Below, in pieces: positions 23,953-32,765 of a DNA stretch of 40,962 bases (its first letter is position 1; each line of letters begins with the position of its first letter). Origin of the DNA: Aestuariivirgaceae bacterium (GTDB lineage Bacteria > Pseudomonadota > Alphaproteobacteria > Rhizobiales > Aestuariivirgaceae); NCBI GenBank assembly GCA_028282065.1, contig JANQIR010000020.1:1-40962 (forward strand), given 5' to 3'. The translations under genes and the position numbers were made by a program. The notes under the pieces are model-generated. The model made no database searches and had not been told where the DNA came from. It worked only from the letters and a program-made list of their open reading frames with translations.

Positions 23953-24440
23953 GCGCCTTGCCCCCGAAGATGTTCTCCAACAACCAGCTTGCTCGGACTG
24001 AACGCCGCTTGCAGCACATCGATACATTTTTCCGGTTCGGCATCGCCACACATGAAAACGTCGAGCGCGGCGTAGCCGCGTTCTGGCCACGTATGGATCG
24101 AGATATGGCTCTCGGCGAGAACCGCAACGCCCGATACGCCGGAATTCTGCGTGAAGTGGTGGAAGTGGATATGCAGCAGCGTCGCCCCCGCCGCACTGAC
24201 GCAGTCACGGATCGTTCGCTCGACCAGATCGATGTCATCAATGCCATTGGCACCGATCAGATCGATGATCAGGTGCGTCCCGGCACAGGGCACGCCGTTC
24301 TTGACGATGAAATGGTCTGCCGCCTCGTCCGGCTCATAAGGAGCCTTCACACCGTCTGTAATACTGTAAAATTCGTCCTTTTGGGCGGTGCTTGGCTCAT
24401 CCAAGTCCATCCCCAATTGGATAAGGGCTTGTTCCGTCAT
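23949..24440 (-). CDS. speD: S-adenosylmethionine decarboxylase proenzyme
   Basis: The 163-aa proenzyme decarboxylates SAM for polyamine synthesis. It self-cleaves between E110 and S111 in LAESHISIHTWPERGYAALDVFMCG, making the pyruvoyl group at the new N-terminus. HFHHF upstream and the Cys in FMCGDA are also typical. The N-terminus (about 45 residues, MTEQALIQLGMDLDEPSTAQ) is longer than in many bacterial forms. ATG 24440 is used; TTG 24458 is an alternative. Its leader, 24441-24650, carries a promoter, a terminator hairpin and a competing hairpin. Confidence 0.92.
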   Translation of the reverse strand: MTEQALIQLGMDLDEPSTAQKDEFYSITDGVKAPYEPDEAADHFIVKNGVPCAGTHLIIDLIGANGIDDIDLVERTIRDCVSAAGATLLHIHFHHFTQNSGVSGVAVLAESHISIHTWPERGYAALDVFMCGDAEPEKCIDVLQAAFSPSKLVVGEHLRGQGA

Positions 24441-24512
24441 TCTTCGATCCCCCGCCAACCAGAGTGGTTACAATTTAAAGGCTACGCGCGTGAACGTTTG
24501 ACCCGGCCACGC

Positions 24513-24650
24513 AAAAAACCGGCCAACATGATCCATCGACTTGCCAACCCCGAGTTGCCCCGGGACCTCTTGCCGCGTCCACCGCGACAATGGCTCTCAG
24601 CGCTCTAGCTGAGAATGACAAGCCGGTGTCACATGTTGGCCGGCTTGTTG
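24513..24650 (-). promoter_or_regulatory. Candidate transcription attenuator in the speD-speE leader
   Basis: On the minus strand, CCGGCCAACATG (24643-24632) can pair with CATGTTGGCCGG (24530-24519), extended to about 15 bp with U pairs, followed by six T (24518-24513): an intrinsic terminator with a 101-nt loop. The same first arm can instead form CAAGCCGG/CCGGCTTG (24647-24640 with 24626-24619). The two folds exclude each other. Another small stem, CTCAGC/GCTGAG, is inside the loop (24596-24613). It may alternatively end the upstream transporter transcript. Confidence 0.5.
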
Positions 24651-24656
24651 CGGCGC

Positions 24657-24685
24657 GATATAAGCGCCGAACGTGTCATAATCAA
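24657..24685 (-). promoter_or_regulatory. Candidate speD-speE promoter
   Basis: On the minus strand TTGATT (24685-24680) and TATATC (24662-24657) are separated by 17 bp, close to the alphaproteobacterial consensus. The predicted start near 24650 lies at the first base of the CAAGCCGG hairpin. Confidence 0.55.
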
Positions 24686-24706
24686 GGAGAAAATGCCGGC
24701 GGCCTG

Positions 24707-25618
24707 TCAAAGGCCCGGTCGCCGTTTGCGTTCTATCGCCGTCGCAATGGCTGGCGCGCGGGCCACCACCATGCCGCTAACGATGATGACCGCGATCCCG
24801 CCCCAGGCAACCGCGTCCGGCCATTCGGCGAAAACCACCAGCCCGATCATCACGGCGGCCGGTATTTCGGCATAGGAAAACGGCGCCAGGATTGGTGCCG
24901 GCGCCTTAGAAAACGCCACAATGACCAGCCATTGGCTGAGAGCGCTGATAGCCCCCATAAAGGCTATTAACCCGAGCTCACGCATCGAAACCGGTTGCCA
25001 CACAAATGGCAGAGATAATGTTGTCAAACCAACGGTGACCGCCGCCGTGAACGTTGATGTGATCACCGGAGAAACAGCGCGTGACAGCATGCGGGTCAAC
25101 ATCAGGTGAAATCCCAGTGCGATGCCGGTAACCAGTGTCAGCGCGTGATAGGCGCTGGAGGCATCGAACTGCGGCCGCATAACAATGACAACACCGGCAA
25201 AGCCGAAGATCACACCGAGCCACGCGATGCGCGGCACCCGTTCACCGAGAAAGAACGGCGAGATGGCGGTCAGCACGAACGGGTAGACATAGATGATGGC
25301 GATGGCGTCAGCATATGGGATCTTCGCAACGCCATAGACAAAACACACGGTCCCCAGCAGCAAAAGCAGAACGCGAATGATCTGCAGGCCGGGCCGGGGC
25401 GGAACGAAGGTTTTCAGACCATGATACCAGAGCGCAATCGGCAGCATCACAGCCAGGTATGCCGAGTACCGCGCCCACACAATCATCCAGGCAGGCATAC
25501 TGTCCGTCAGGAGCTTCATGACCGCGCCGTTCAGTGCGGCAAACAAAAGCCCGGTCATGAGGATGACGATCGCCGCCACCGGCGACTGTTCGGAAACACT
25601 TTCACGCACGTTTTGCAT
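24707..25618 (-). CDS. EamA/DMT-family transporter, second copy
   Basis: A 303-aa inner-membrane protein with about ten hydrophobic segments and two EamA halves: AAIVILMTGLLFAALNGAVMKLL and WARYSAYLAVMLPIALW in the first, ALTLVTGIALGFHLMLTRMLSR and AISALSQWLVIVAFSKAPAPILAPFSYAEIPAAVMIG in the second. The PFSYAEIPAAVMIG pattern is typical. The substrate is unknown. ATG 25618 begins just before the first helix; TTG 25672 would add 18 residues but lies inside the preceding terminator region. It is weakly similar to the 14448 copy in layout. Confidence 0.83.
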   Translation of the reverse strand: MQNVRESVSEQSPVAAIVILMTGLLFAALNGAVMKLLTDSMPAWMIVWARYSAYLAVMLPIALWYHGLKTFVPPRPGLQIIRVLLLLLGTVCFVYGVAKIPYADAIAIIYVYPFVLTAISPFFLGERVPRIAWLGVIFGFAGVVIVMRPQFDASSAYHALTLVTGIALGFHLMLTRMLSRAVSPVITSTFTAAVTVGLTTLSLPFVWQPVSMRELGLIAFMGAISALSQWLVIVAFSKAPAPILAPFSYAEIPAAVMIGLVVFAEWPDAVAWGGIAVIIVSGMVVARAPAIATAIERKRRPGL

Positions 25619-25631
25619 TATGCCCGCCCAA

Positions 25632-25662
25632 GAAAAAGGAGGATGCGATACTGCATCCTCCT
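25632..25662 (-). terminator. Strong terminator after the small secreted protein gene
   Basis: A perfect 10-bp stem (25653-25662 with 25637-25646, 6-nt loop GATACT on the plus strand) is followed on the minus strand by TTTTTCTT. It lies between the secreted-protein gene and the transporter gene and isolates the two. Confidence 0.85.
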
Positions 25663-25710
25663 GTGCGGTCAATGCAAAGATTCAAATGCGCGGGTACGGC
25701 CGCGAAGCAA

Positions 25711-26055
25711 TCAGTACCCGTGGCAAACGAAACGGTAGGTGATCTGCTGTCCTGTCGGATTAATGATGACGGGATGAATGCGCTGGCCGTAGCCTGCATA
25801 AACCGTGCAGCTGTAGTAGCCGCCGGTCCGCCAGCCGCAGCCGGGTAGCTTCACCCGCAACGGCCCGTTGCGCGATTGGATGCTGATGGTCGTGGGACCG
25901 CCATTGGAGGTGAAGTAACGGCTTGCATCCTGATAGCCGGCGGGAATGCTGCCGCCGAGATTCTTGTATCCATACAGGCACCCGGCAGAAGCACTGGAAA
26001 CCGTGAGCGCTGTCAGACCCAGTCCAACCACACATGCTTTAAGGAGCTTTTTCAT
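25711..26055 (-). CDS. Small secreted Cys-containing protein, unknown function
   Basis: The 114-aa product has a Sec signal peptide (MKKLLKACVVGLGLTALTVSSASA) and a mature part of about 90 residues with four Cys (AGCLYGYK, LPGCGWRTGGYYSC, RFVCHGY), likely two disulfides, and many Tyr/Gly. I do not recognise the family. ATG 26055 has GAGG eight bases upstream. It is a single-gene unit closed by the terminator at 25632-25662. A small envelope or extracellular protein is likely, oxidised by a DsbA-type enzyme. Confidence 0.75.
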   Translation of the reverse strand: MKKLLKACVVGLGLTALTVSSASAGCLYGYKNLGGSIPAGYQDASRYFTSNGGPTTISIQSRNGPLRVKLPGCGWRTGGYYSCTVYAGYGQRIHPVIINPTGQQITYRFVCHGY

Positions 26056-26227
26056 AGGTTTGCCTCAAGAGTTGTCTGCCGCTCAACCCGAACTATCGGG
26101 AAGTTGGGCGAACCGAGCAATATCCAAATCGCCGCACACGGCACGATCGCCTTTGGAAACATGGCATCGCTGTATGCGGCGTCGACGTGTGCCTATCAAG
26201 ACATAGTGCGGCTGAATGGCTGCTGAA

Positions 26228-26263
26228 CATGTCATTAATACACTACATGTCATTAATGCACTG
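26228..26263. repeat. 18-bp tandem repeat, two copies
   Basis: CATGTCATTAATACACTA is followed at once by CATGTCATTAATGCACTG. The pair lies between maeB and the secreted-protein gene. The function is unknown; it could be a protein-binding site or a chance duplication. Confidence 0.5.
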
Positions 26264-26293
26264 CGGCCGCGCCGCGGGCGATCGCCCGGCCAC

Positions 26294-28579
26294 TCACGCC
26301 TGCCGGTCCTGCGCCTCCACACTCGCCAGCGCCGTCATATTGATCACCCCCCGCACGGTCACCGAAGGCGTCAGAATGTGCGCTGGCTTTGCCGATCCCA
26401 CCAGCAAAGGTCCAACCGGCGTCCCCTCGCCCAGGCTCATAACCAGGTTATAGGCAATGTTGGCCGCATCCAGGTTCGGCAGGATAAAGACGTTGGCCTC
26501 ACCCTTGAGCTTCGAGCCGGGAAAGATCCGCCTGCGCAGCGCTTCATCAAGTGCCGTGTTGGCGTGCATCTCACCTTCGACCTCCAAACCGGGAACATCC
26601 CGGTGCAGGATCTCAAGCGCGTTGCGCATCTTCACCGCACTGGGCGTATCCGAGCTGCCGAAATTGGAATGCGACAGCAATGCCACTTTTGGTTCGATAC
26701 CGAACCTTTTGACCAATTGCGCCGCCAACCGCGTCAGTTCGGCGATTTCATGAGCAGCAGGTTCCGGTGTCACATAGGTATCGGCGAAAAAGTAGAATCC
26801 GTTTCTCAGGATTGCCATGGAAACCGTTGAAAAGTCATGCGCATCGTCATCAAGGCCTATGATGTCGCGCACATGCCCCAATGCCCGGTGGAAACGTCCT
26901 TCGAGCCCGCAGATCATCGCATCCGCATCGCCTCGCTCCACGGCAAGGGCCGCAATAGCCGTAGAACTGGTCCTGACCACGGTGCGCGCGATGTCAGGCG
27001 ACACACCCTTTCTGCAGGTCAGTGCAAGATACGTATCGACATACTCACGGTACCGCGGATCGTCCTGAGGATTGACCACCTCGAAATCATCACCGCGCCT
27101 GATGCTGAGCCCATACCTGGAAATCCGCATATCGATAACGTCCGGTCTGCCCACAAGCACCGGTCGCGCCAGCCGCTCACGGCTGATGGTCGCAACCGCC
27201 CCAAGCACCCGCTGATCCTCGCCGTTGGCATATATCACCCGCTTTTCTTTCTCGCGGGCCCGGCTAAATACCCGCTTCATGACAAAGCCCGACCGGAAGA
27301 CAAGCCGCGCCAGCCGCTCGTCGTACTGGTCAAAATCTTCAATCGGACGCGTCGCCACGCCGCTGTCCATCGCCGCACGCGCCACCGCCGGCGCGATGCG
27401 CAAAATGAGTTGCTGATCGAAAGGCGTCGGAATGAGCGACTCCGGCCCGAACGGCCTGACCTCGCCGCCATAGGCTTTCGCCGCCACATCGGACGGCGCC
27501 TCATGTGCCAGAGACGCAATGGCCTTTACCGCCGCTTTCTTCATATCTTCGTTGATCGCGGTGGCACCGACATCCAATGCCCCCCTGAAGATGTAGGGAA
27601 AACAAAGGACATTGTTCACCTGGTTCGGATAGTCGGATCGTCCGGTGCAGATCATCGCATCCGGCCGTGCCTCACGCGCATCCTCCGGTGTGATCTCCGG
27701 GTTCGGATTGGCCAGTGCCATGATCAGCGGCATGTCCGCCATCCGCTCCACCATCTCCGGCTTCAGGACACCGCCTGCCGACAATCCCAGAAAGATATCC
27801 GCGTTATCAACAATATCCCCCAGCGAACGCGCCCCGGTCTCCTGCGCATAGGGCGCCATCCACCGGTTCATGCCCTTCTCACGCCCCTTGTAGACCACCC
27901 CCTCTATATCGCTGATCCAGATGTTTTCGCGTGTCAGCCCGAGCGAAACCAAAAGGTTAAGGCAGGCAAGCGATGCAGCCCCGGCGCCCGATGCCACCAG
28001 CTTGACCTTGCTGATATCCTTCTTGGCGAGTTCAAGTCCGTTCAACACCGCTGCGGCAACGATAATCGCCGTGCCATGCTGATCGTCGTGGAACACCGGA
28101 ATGTTCATACGCGCCTTGAGAGCTTCTTCGATTTCAAAGCACTCAGGCGCTCTGATGTCTTCCAGATTGATTCCCCCGAACGTTGGCTCCAATGCCGCGA
28201 CAACCTCGCAGAACGCCCCAGGATCTATACTTTCGACTTCGAGATCGAAAACATCGATACCAGCGAACTTCTTGAACAGGACCGCCTTGCCCTCCATAAC
28301 CGGCTTGGACGCCAAAGGACCGATATTGCCGAGCCCCAGGACGGCCGTCCCGTTCGAAATCACCGCAACCAGGTTGCCGCGCGAGGTCAGGTTCCGCGCT
28401 TCGTCAGGATCATCGGCAATGGCATCGCACGCAGCAGCAACCCCAGGGCTATAGGCAAGCGCCAGATCGCGCTGGTTCGACAGCGGCTTGGTCGCCGAAA
28501 TCTCGAGTTTTCCCGGTGTCGGTTCGCGGTGAAATTGCAACGCGCTTTCACGCAATTCATCAGTGGCGGTCTTTGACAT
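26294..28579 (-). CDS. maeB: NADP-dependent malic enzyme, MaeB type with phosphotransacetylase-like domain
   Basis: The 761-aa protein oxidises malate to pyruvate and CO2 with NADP. Its N-terminal half is malic enzyme: [58 protein letters not shown] and the nucleotide loop [19 protein letters not shown]. The C-terminal half (from about 430) resembles phosphate acetyltransferase ([37 protein letters not shown]) but usually serves a regulatory role in this type. ATG 28579 has GGGGACAC upstream; the reading frame is open 185 codons further upstream, over the neighbouring divergent gene, and is not coding there. Confidence 0.95.
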   Translation of the reverse strand: MSKTATDELRESALQFHREPTPGKLEISATKPLSNQRDLALAYSPGVAAACDAIADDPDEARNLTSRGNLVAVISNGTAVLGLGNIGPLASKPVMEGKAVLFKKFAGIDVFDLEVESIDPGAFCEVVAALEPTFGGINLEDIRAPECFEIEEALKARMNIPVFHDDQHGTAIIVAAAVLNGLELAKKDISKVKLVASGAGAASLACLNLLVSLGLTRENIWISDIEGVVYKGREKGMNRWMAPYAQETGARSLGDIVDNADIFLGLSAGGVLKPEMVERMADMPLIMALANPNPEITPEDAREARPDAMICTGRSDYPNQVNNVLCFPYIFRGALDVGATAINEDMKKAAVKAIASLAHEAPSDVAAKAYGGEVRPFGPESLIPTPFDQQLILRIAPAVARAAMDSGVATRPIEDFDQYDERLARLVFRSGFVMKRVFSRAREKEKRVIYANGEDQRVLGAVATISRERLARPVLVGRPDVIDMRISRYGLSIRRGDDFEVVNPQDDPRYREYVDTYLALTCRKGVSPDIARTVVRTSSTAIAALAVERGDADAMICGLEGRFHRALGHVRDIIGLDDDAHDFSTVSMAILRNGFYFFADTYVTPEPAAHEIAELTRLAAQLVKRFGIEPKVALLSHSNFGSSDTPSAVKMRNALEILHRDVPGLEVEGEMHANTALDEALRRRIFPGSKLKGEANVFILPNLDAANIAYNLVMSLGEGTPVGPLLVGSAKPAHILTPSVTVRGVINMTALASVEAQDRQA

Positions 28580-28774
28580 GTGTCCCCTGCCCCTTATTGA
28601 TGCATCCAAGACACTACAGCACGAACGCCTGATGATGGAAACGGCAACTATGTCATGCCCGAAGCACGCCAAACAGCCGGGCACAGGCGCTCGTTTATCG
28701 TTGCGGTTTATGTGTTTAGCGCCGATGATGCGTTTCCTCGCCTTCAAGAGCCGGCACAATTGGGAACTAAAAAA

Positions 28775-29986
28775 ATGAGCCTTTCGCGCACTTTGGCCTG
28801 TATCGCCCTGACCTTGAGCCTTCTGACCACCGGCGCGGCTGCCCAGGAAGAGCCCGAAGTTCTCAAAATCCTTCTGGACAACATTGAAAGAGATTTTGGC
28901 AGCCGGCCCACCTACGAAGCCATTGAGACAAAAGACAACGGCACCTTGATCATCAAAGGTCTGCAGGCGCGCGGCGTCACCCTCAGACCCGACGATCCGG
29001 AACTTTCGATGCACATCGAGCAATGCACGCTGGAAGGCATCTCGAAAGACCCCGATGGCCTCTTTGAGATCGATAGCGTAAATTGCGTAAACAGTGTTTG
29101 GAATGCCAAGGAGGAGAATGAAGCAACATTTCAAATAAGCCTACCATCCTATTCTAAGGCCGGGGCATTCATTGGGCCAGCAGACGAAAAACGCCAGGAT
29201 CGGATGGTGGCTCAGGGCAGCACGATCCTTGCCCGCAAGACCGTTATCCCCGAAATCGTCGTCTCGTTCGAAGGTCATGACGTCCCGATTAGGGATGTGG
29301 AGTACACCTTTGACGGAGACCCAAAGACCGGATCGGGCGACTGGACCTACCAAATGGGCCAACTCGTCATCCCGGCAAACCTGCTGGCACAGGCAGAACC
29401 CGACACCCCCCTGGCCGCGCTGGGTTACCATCGTCTTGAATTTTCAGCAAGCGGTACATCGTCTGCCAAACTGCACAACGACATGATTTCAGTAGCGTTC
29501 GACATGAACTTCACCGGAAAGGAAATGGGCACTTTCCGTATTGAATTGGACGTGCGGAACATATCCACAAAACTCATGCAGACGATCGAGTATTTGACTA
29601 CCGACGGGCCGGTAGTCAACATGCCAGAACTGATGGCCATGGGTCAGAGCATTCAGATCGGCAAGATACGCATTCACTTCGACGACGACACATTAACCGA
29701 CCGTGTGCTGTCCATGCTGGCCAGGCAACAGGGCACCGACACGGCGACGGCTATCGCGACCACAACCGCAATCATGCGCGTGGGCATGACCGCGTTCAAC
29801 GTGCCGGACTTCACCAATCAGACGGTTACAGCGGTTGAGACCTTTTTGAAACGGCCACAATCAATCGCTATTGAGGCCGCACCCGACCAGGCCGTAACCT
29901 TAGCAGAAATCCTGCAGGGCCTTCAAAATCCGGCCGGGCTCTTACAGACTCTCGCGGTCAGCGTCACCGCCAACGGCACCCGGTAG
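28775..29986 (+). CDS. Exported protein of unknown function
   Basis: The 403-aa protein has a signal peptide (MSLSRTLACIALTLSLLTTGAAAQE). The mature part lacks further membrane segments and has two Cys (EQCTLEG and SVNCVNSV, perhaps a disulfide). It is rich in beta-type strands (VSFEGHDVPIRDVEYTFDG, MNFTGKEMGTFRIELDV), with a C-terminal Ala/Leu region. I do not recognise a domain; a periplasmic protein of lipid- or polymer-binding kind is conceivable. ATG 28775 is preceded by GGGAA. It is divergent from maeB and convergent with aspS, ending 9 bp from the aspS stop. No terminator is seen between these convergent ends. Confidence 0.7.
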   Translation: MSLSRTLACIALTLSLLTTGAAAQEEPEVLKILLDNIERDFGSRPTYEAIETKDNGTLIIKGLQARGVTLRPDDPELSMHIEQCTLEGISKDPDGLFEIDSVNCVNSVWNAKEENEATFQISLPSYSKAGAFIGPADEKRQDRMVAQGSTILARKTVIPEIVVSFEGHDVPIRDVEYTFDGDPKTGSGDWTYQMGQLVIPANLLAQAEPDTPLAALGYHRLEFSASGTSSAKLHNDMISVAFDMNFTGKEMGTFRIELDVRNISTKLMQTIEYLTTDGPVVNMPELMAMGQSIQIGKIRIHFDDDTLTDRVLSMLARQQGTDTATAIATTTAIMRVGMTAFNVPDFTNQTVTAVETFLKRPQSIAIEAAPDQAVTLAEILQGLQNPAGLLQTLAVSVTANGTR

Positions 29987-29995
29987 GGTCCTGGG

Positions 29996-31783
29996 TTACG
30001 CTTCCGGCAGATTGAGCCGGATATGCAACTCGCGCAGCTGACGTGCCGACACTTCGGACGGCGCACCCATCAACAGATCTTCAGCCTGCTGGTTCATCGG
30101 GAACAGTACAACCTCTCGAAGGTTCTGTTCGCCGCACAAAAGCATGACGATCCGGTCGATACCCGGTGCAATGCCGCCATGCGGCGGCGCCCCATATTGG
30201 AATGCCCGGTACATGCCACCGAATTTCTCCGCCAGCACCGCCTCGTCATATCCGGCGATCTCGAACGCCTTCTTCATGATGTCCGGGCGGTGGTTCCGGA
30301 TCGCACCTGACGACAGCTCCACGCCGTTGCATACGATGTCGTACTGCCAGGCCAAAATGTCGAGCGGATCCTTGGTTTCCAGCGCCTCAAGACCACCCTG
30401 CGGCATTGAAAACGGATTGTGCGAGAACTCGATCTTCTCCTCGTCCTCATCCCATTCGAACATCGGATAGTCGACAATCCAACAGAACTCGAAACAATCC
30501 TGAGCCGTCAGGCCGAGCTCACTTCCAACCCGGTCACGAGCCGACGCAGCAAAGGCTGTGAACTTCTCCGGACGCCCGGCAACAAAGAAGCAAGCATCTC
30601 CCGCCGCCAGGCCGAGTTGTTCACGGATGGCTTCAGTGCGTTCCGGTCCGATGTTCTTTCCGATCGGCCCGGCACCTTCAGCGCCGCCGCCGTCTACCTC
30701 GCGGTACATGATGTATCCAAGCCCTGGCTGGCCCTCACCCTGCGCCCAACTGTTCATCCGGTCGCAAAATGCCCGGCTACCACCACCGGGGGCTGGAACG
30801 GCCCACACTTCCACCTTCTCATCCGCTGCAATCATGCCGGCAAAGACCTTGAAGCCCGAATCGGCAAAATGCTCGGTCACCGCCTGCATTTCAATCGGGT
30901 TGCGCAGGTCCGGCTTGTCACAGCCGTACTTTCTCATCGACTCAGCATAGGGAATGCGCGGGAACTCCTGAGTGACCGGCTTACCGTCGCTGAATTCCTC
31001 GAACAATCCGCGCAGGACCGGCTCAACCGCGTTGAACACGTCTTCCTGAGTGACGAAACTCATTTCCACATCAAGCTGGTAGAACTCGCCCGGAGAACGG
31101 TCCGCGCGCGCATCCTCATCGCGAAAGCAGGCCGCAATCTGAAAATACCGGTCGAACCCGGACATCATGACAAGCTGCTTGAACTGCTGCGGCGCCTGCG
31201 GCAACGCATAGAACTTGCCCGGATGCATCCGTGACGGCACCAGAAAATCGCGCGCACCTTCCGGTGAAGAAGCGGTCAGGATGGGCGTCTGAAATTCGAA
31301 GAACCCCTGTTCTTTCATCCGCATACGGATCGAATCAATGATCGCGCCGCGTTTCATGATGTTGTTGTGAATGCGCTCCCGGCGCAGATCGAGAAACCGG
31401 TAACGCAACCGGGTATCTTCGGGATAGTCCTGCTCACCGAACACCGGCATGGGCAGTTCGCCCGCTTCAGACAGAACTTCGATCTGCGTGGCGAAAATCT
31501 CCACTTCCCCGGTGGGAAGCTCTGGGTTGTCCGTGCCCTCCGGCCGGCGGCGCACCGTGCCATTGACGGTGATGACCCATTCTGACCGCAACTGTTCCAC
31601 CATGGCAAAAGCCGGCGAGTCCGGGTCGGCCACCACCTGCGTCAGCCCGTAGTGGTCCCTGAGGTCGACAAACAACAACCCGCCATGGTCTCGCACACGA
31701 TGGACCCAGCCCGACAGGCGGACGGTTTCACCGATATGTTCAGCGCGCAATTGGCCACACGTATGGCTGCGATAGGCATGCAT
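29996..31783 (-). CDS. aspS: Aspartyl-tRNA synthetase
   Basis: The 595-aa class II synthetase charges tRNA-Asp (and may also charge tRNA-Asn, common in bacteria with GatCAB). The N-terminal OB-fold domain is [37 protein letters not shown]. Class II motifs are visible: [15 protein letters not shown], the [23 protein letters not shown] catalytic block, a GAD-like insertion, and [22 protein letters not shown] (motif 3). It is complete and standard in length. ATG 31783 is used. A DUF2848 gene lies 135 bp upstream on the same strand. Confidence 0.97.
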   Translation of the reverse strand: MHAYRSHTCGQLRAEHIGETVRLSGWVHRVRDHGGLLFVDLRDHYGLTQVVADPDSPAFAMVEQLRSEWVITVNGTVRRRPEGTDNPELPTGEVEIFATQIEVLSEAGELPMPVFGEQDYPEDTRLRYRFLDLRRERIHNNIMKRGAIIDSIRMRMKEQGFFEFQTPILTASSPEGARDFLVPSRMHPGKFYALPQAPQQFKQLVMMSGFDRYFQIAACFRDEDARADRSPGEFYQLDVEMSFVTQEDVFNAVEPVLRGLFEEFSDGKPVTQEFPRIPYAESMRKYGCDKPDLRNPIEMQAVTEHFADSGFKVFAGMIAADEKVEVWAVPAPGGGSRAFCDRMNSWAQGEGQPGLGYIMYREVDGGGAEGAGPIGKNIGPERTEAIREQLGLAAGDACFFVAGRPEKFTAFAASARDRVGSELGLTAQDCFEFCWIVDYPMFEWDEDEEKIEFSHNPFSMPQGGLEALETKDPLDILAWQYDIVCNGVELSSGAIRNHRPDIMKKAFEIAGYDEAVLAEKFGGMYRAFQYGAPPHGGIAPGIDRIVMLLCGEQNLREVVLFPMNQQAEDLLMGAPSEVSARQLRELHIRLNLPEA

Positions 31784-31918
31784 GAGGATTTCCAGTTAAT
31801 TGAGTAAAGCCAGCGCTGCCGCCGGATGGCGGCCCACCAGCATGCTGTTTGATCCGCGCGGAAAAGCGCATGCAGACCGCGATTTGTCAAGTCATGCCTC
31901 ACTTGCCGCAAACGCCTC

Positions 31919-32614
31919 TTAGGCAGGTACAGGCAACTCCTCGATCGCGTACGCATGGGCGATCGACCTGCCGAGCACCGGATCGCTTAACTCCATGGAG
32001 AACCGCGATGCAGGCCGCACACCTCCCAGCGCAGGGATGGTGCCGGAGAACATCATCGTCCCGTCCGGCAGATCGGATTCGCCCCCCGGATACGACGCCA
32101 CGATGTCGCCAGGTGTGAGCATCACAGCCAGTTCGGCATCCTGGTAGAGTGTTTCACCACCGTCAAACTGCGCCCAGGCCCGCAAACGCAACCTGTCCCA
32201 GTGCGCAGCGACCTCCTCAAAATCCCATACTGTTTCGGCCAAAACCTTGTCGCACAGTTGCTTGGACAGGGTGATCGAATGCGTTTCGAGCTTACGGTCC
32301 GTCTGGTCGGAGCCGAGCCCGATGAGCAGACGCCCTTCATGCCGGACCATGACAAACTCAACCTCTCCGCTGCTTTGAACGCCCGAGACCTGAATGGCAT
32401 CGGCAAATGTCAGCCGGTCGATCGAGACGGGATAGAAAGCAGGGGTCGACGGCGGCCGTGGCACGCCAAGCGCTTCGAGCTCTGCCAGATGATGCTCTTG
32501 CGCCGCCTCATCCCGTGCCGTCCATCCTGCAAGAACAAGCTTGTCCACATTCACGTCCAGAACCTCAAACCGGTCATGTCCGGCCAGCTTGACGGTAAGC
32601 GTCCTGCTATGCAT
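31919..32614 (-). CDS. DUF2848 family protein
   Basis: The 231-aa soluble protein matches the DUF2848 family by overall pattern: VPRPPSTPAFYPVSIDRLTFADAIQVSG, EVEFVMVRHEGRLLIGLGSDQTDRKLETHSITLSKQLCDKV, and the C-terminal PDGTMMFSGTIPALGGVRPASRFSMELSDPVLGRSIAHAYAIEEL, the last recalling fumarylacetoacetase-fold hydrolases. The reaction is not known. ATG 32614 (MHSRTLTV). It is upstream of aspS on the same strand and divergent from the MFS transporter. Confidence 0.78.
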   Translation of the reverse strand: MHSRTLTVKLAGHDRFEVLDVNVDKLVLAGWTARDEAAQEHHLAELEALGVPRPPSTPAFYPVSIDRLTFADAIQVSGVQSSGEVEFVMVRHEGRLLIGLGSDQTDRKLETHSITLSKQLCDKVLAETVWDFEEVAAHWDRLRLRAWAQFDGGETLYQDAELAVMLTPGDIVASYPGGESDLPDGTMMFSGTIPALGGVRPASRFSMELSDPVLGRSIAHAYAIEELPVPA

Positions 32615-32765
32615 GCGATTATCTCACTTTGCCTGCCGGCGGATGCTCCGGGCCCAATTCCGCCACCGCATGCAATTGATGCATGGCTAGGTTGCACATT
32701 CAACTCTGGTGAACGGTCAGTGACGGTAGTATGCCAGCATCGTCGGGCACAACAGATCGCCAACC

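Noticed and set aside
26837-28576. 579-codon plus-strand frame opposite maeB
   Set aside because: It is the antisense shadow of a well-recognised malic enzyme in GC-rich DNA; the product is Arg/His-rich nonsense.
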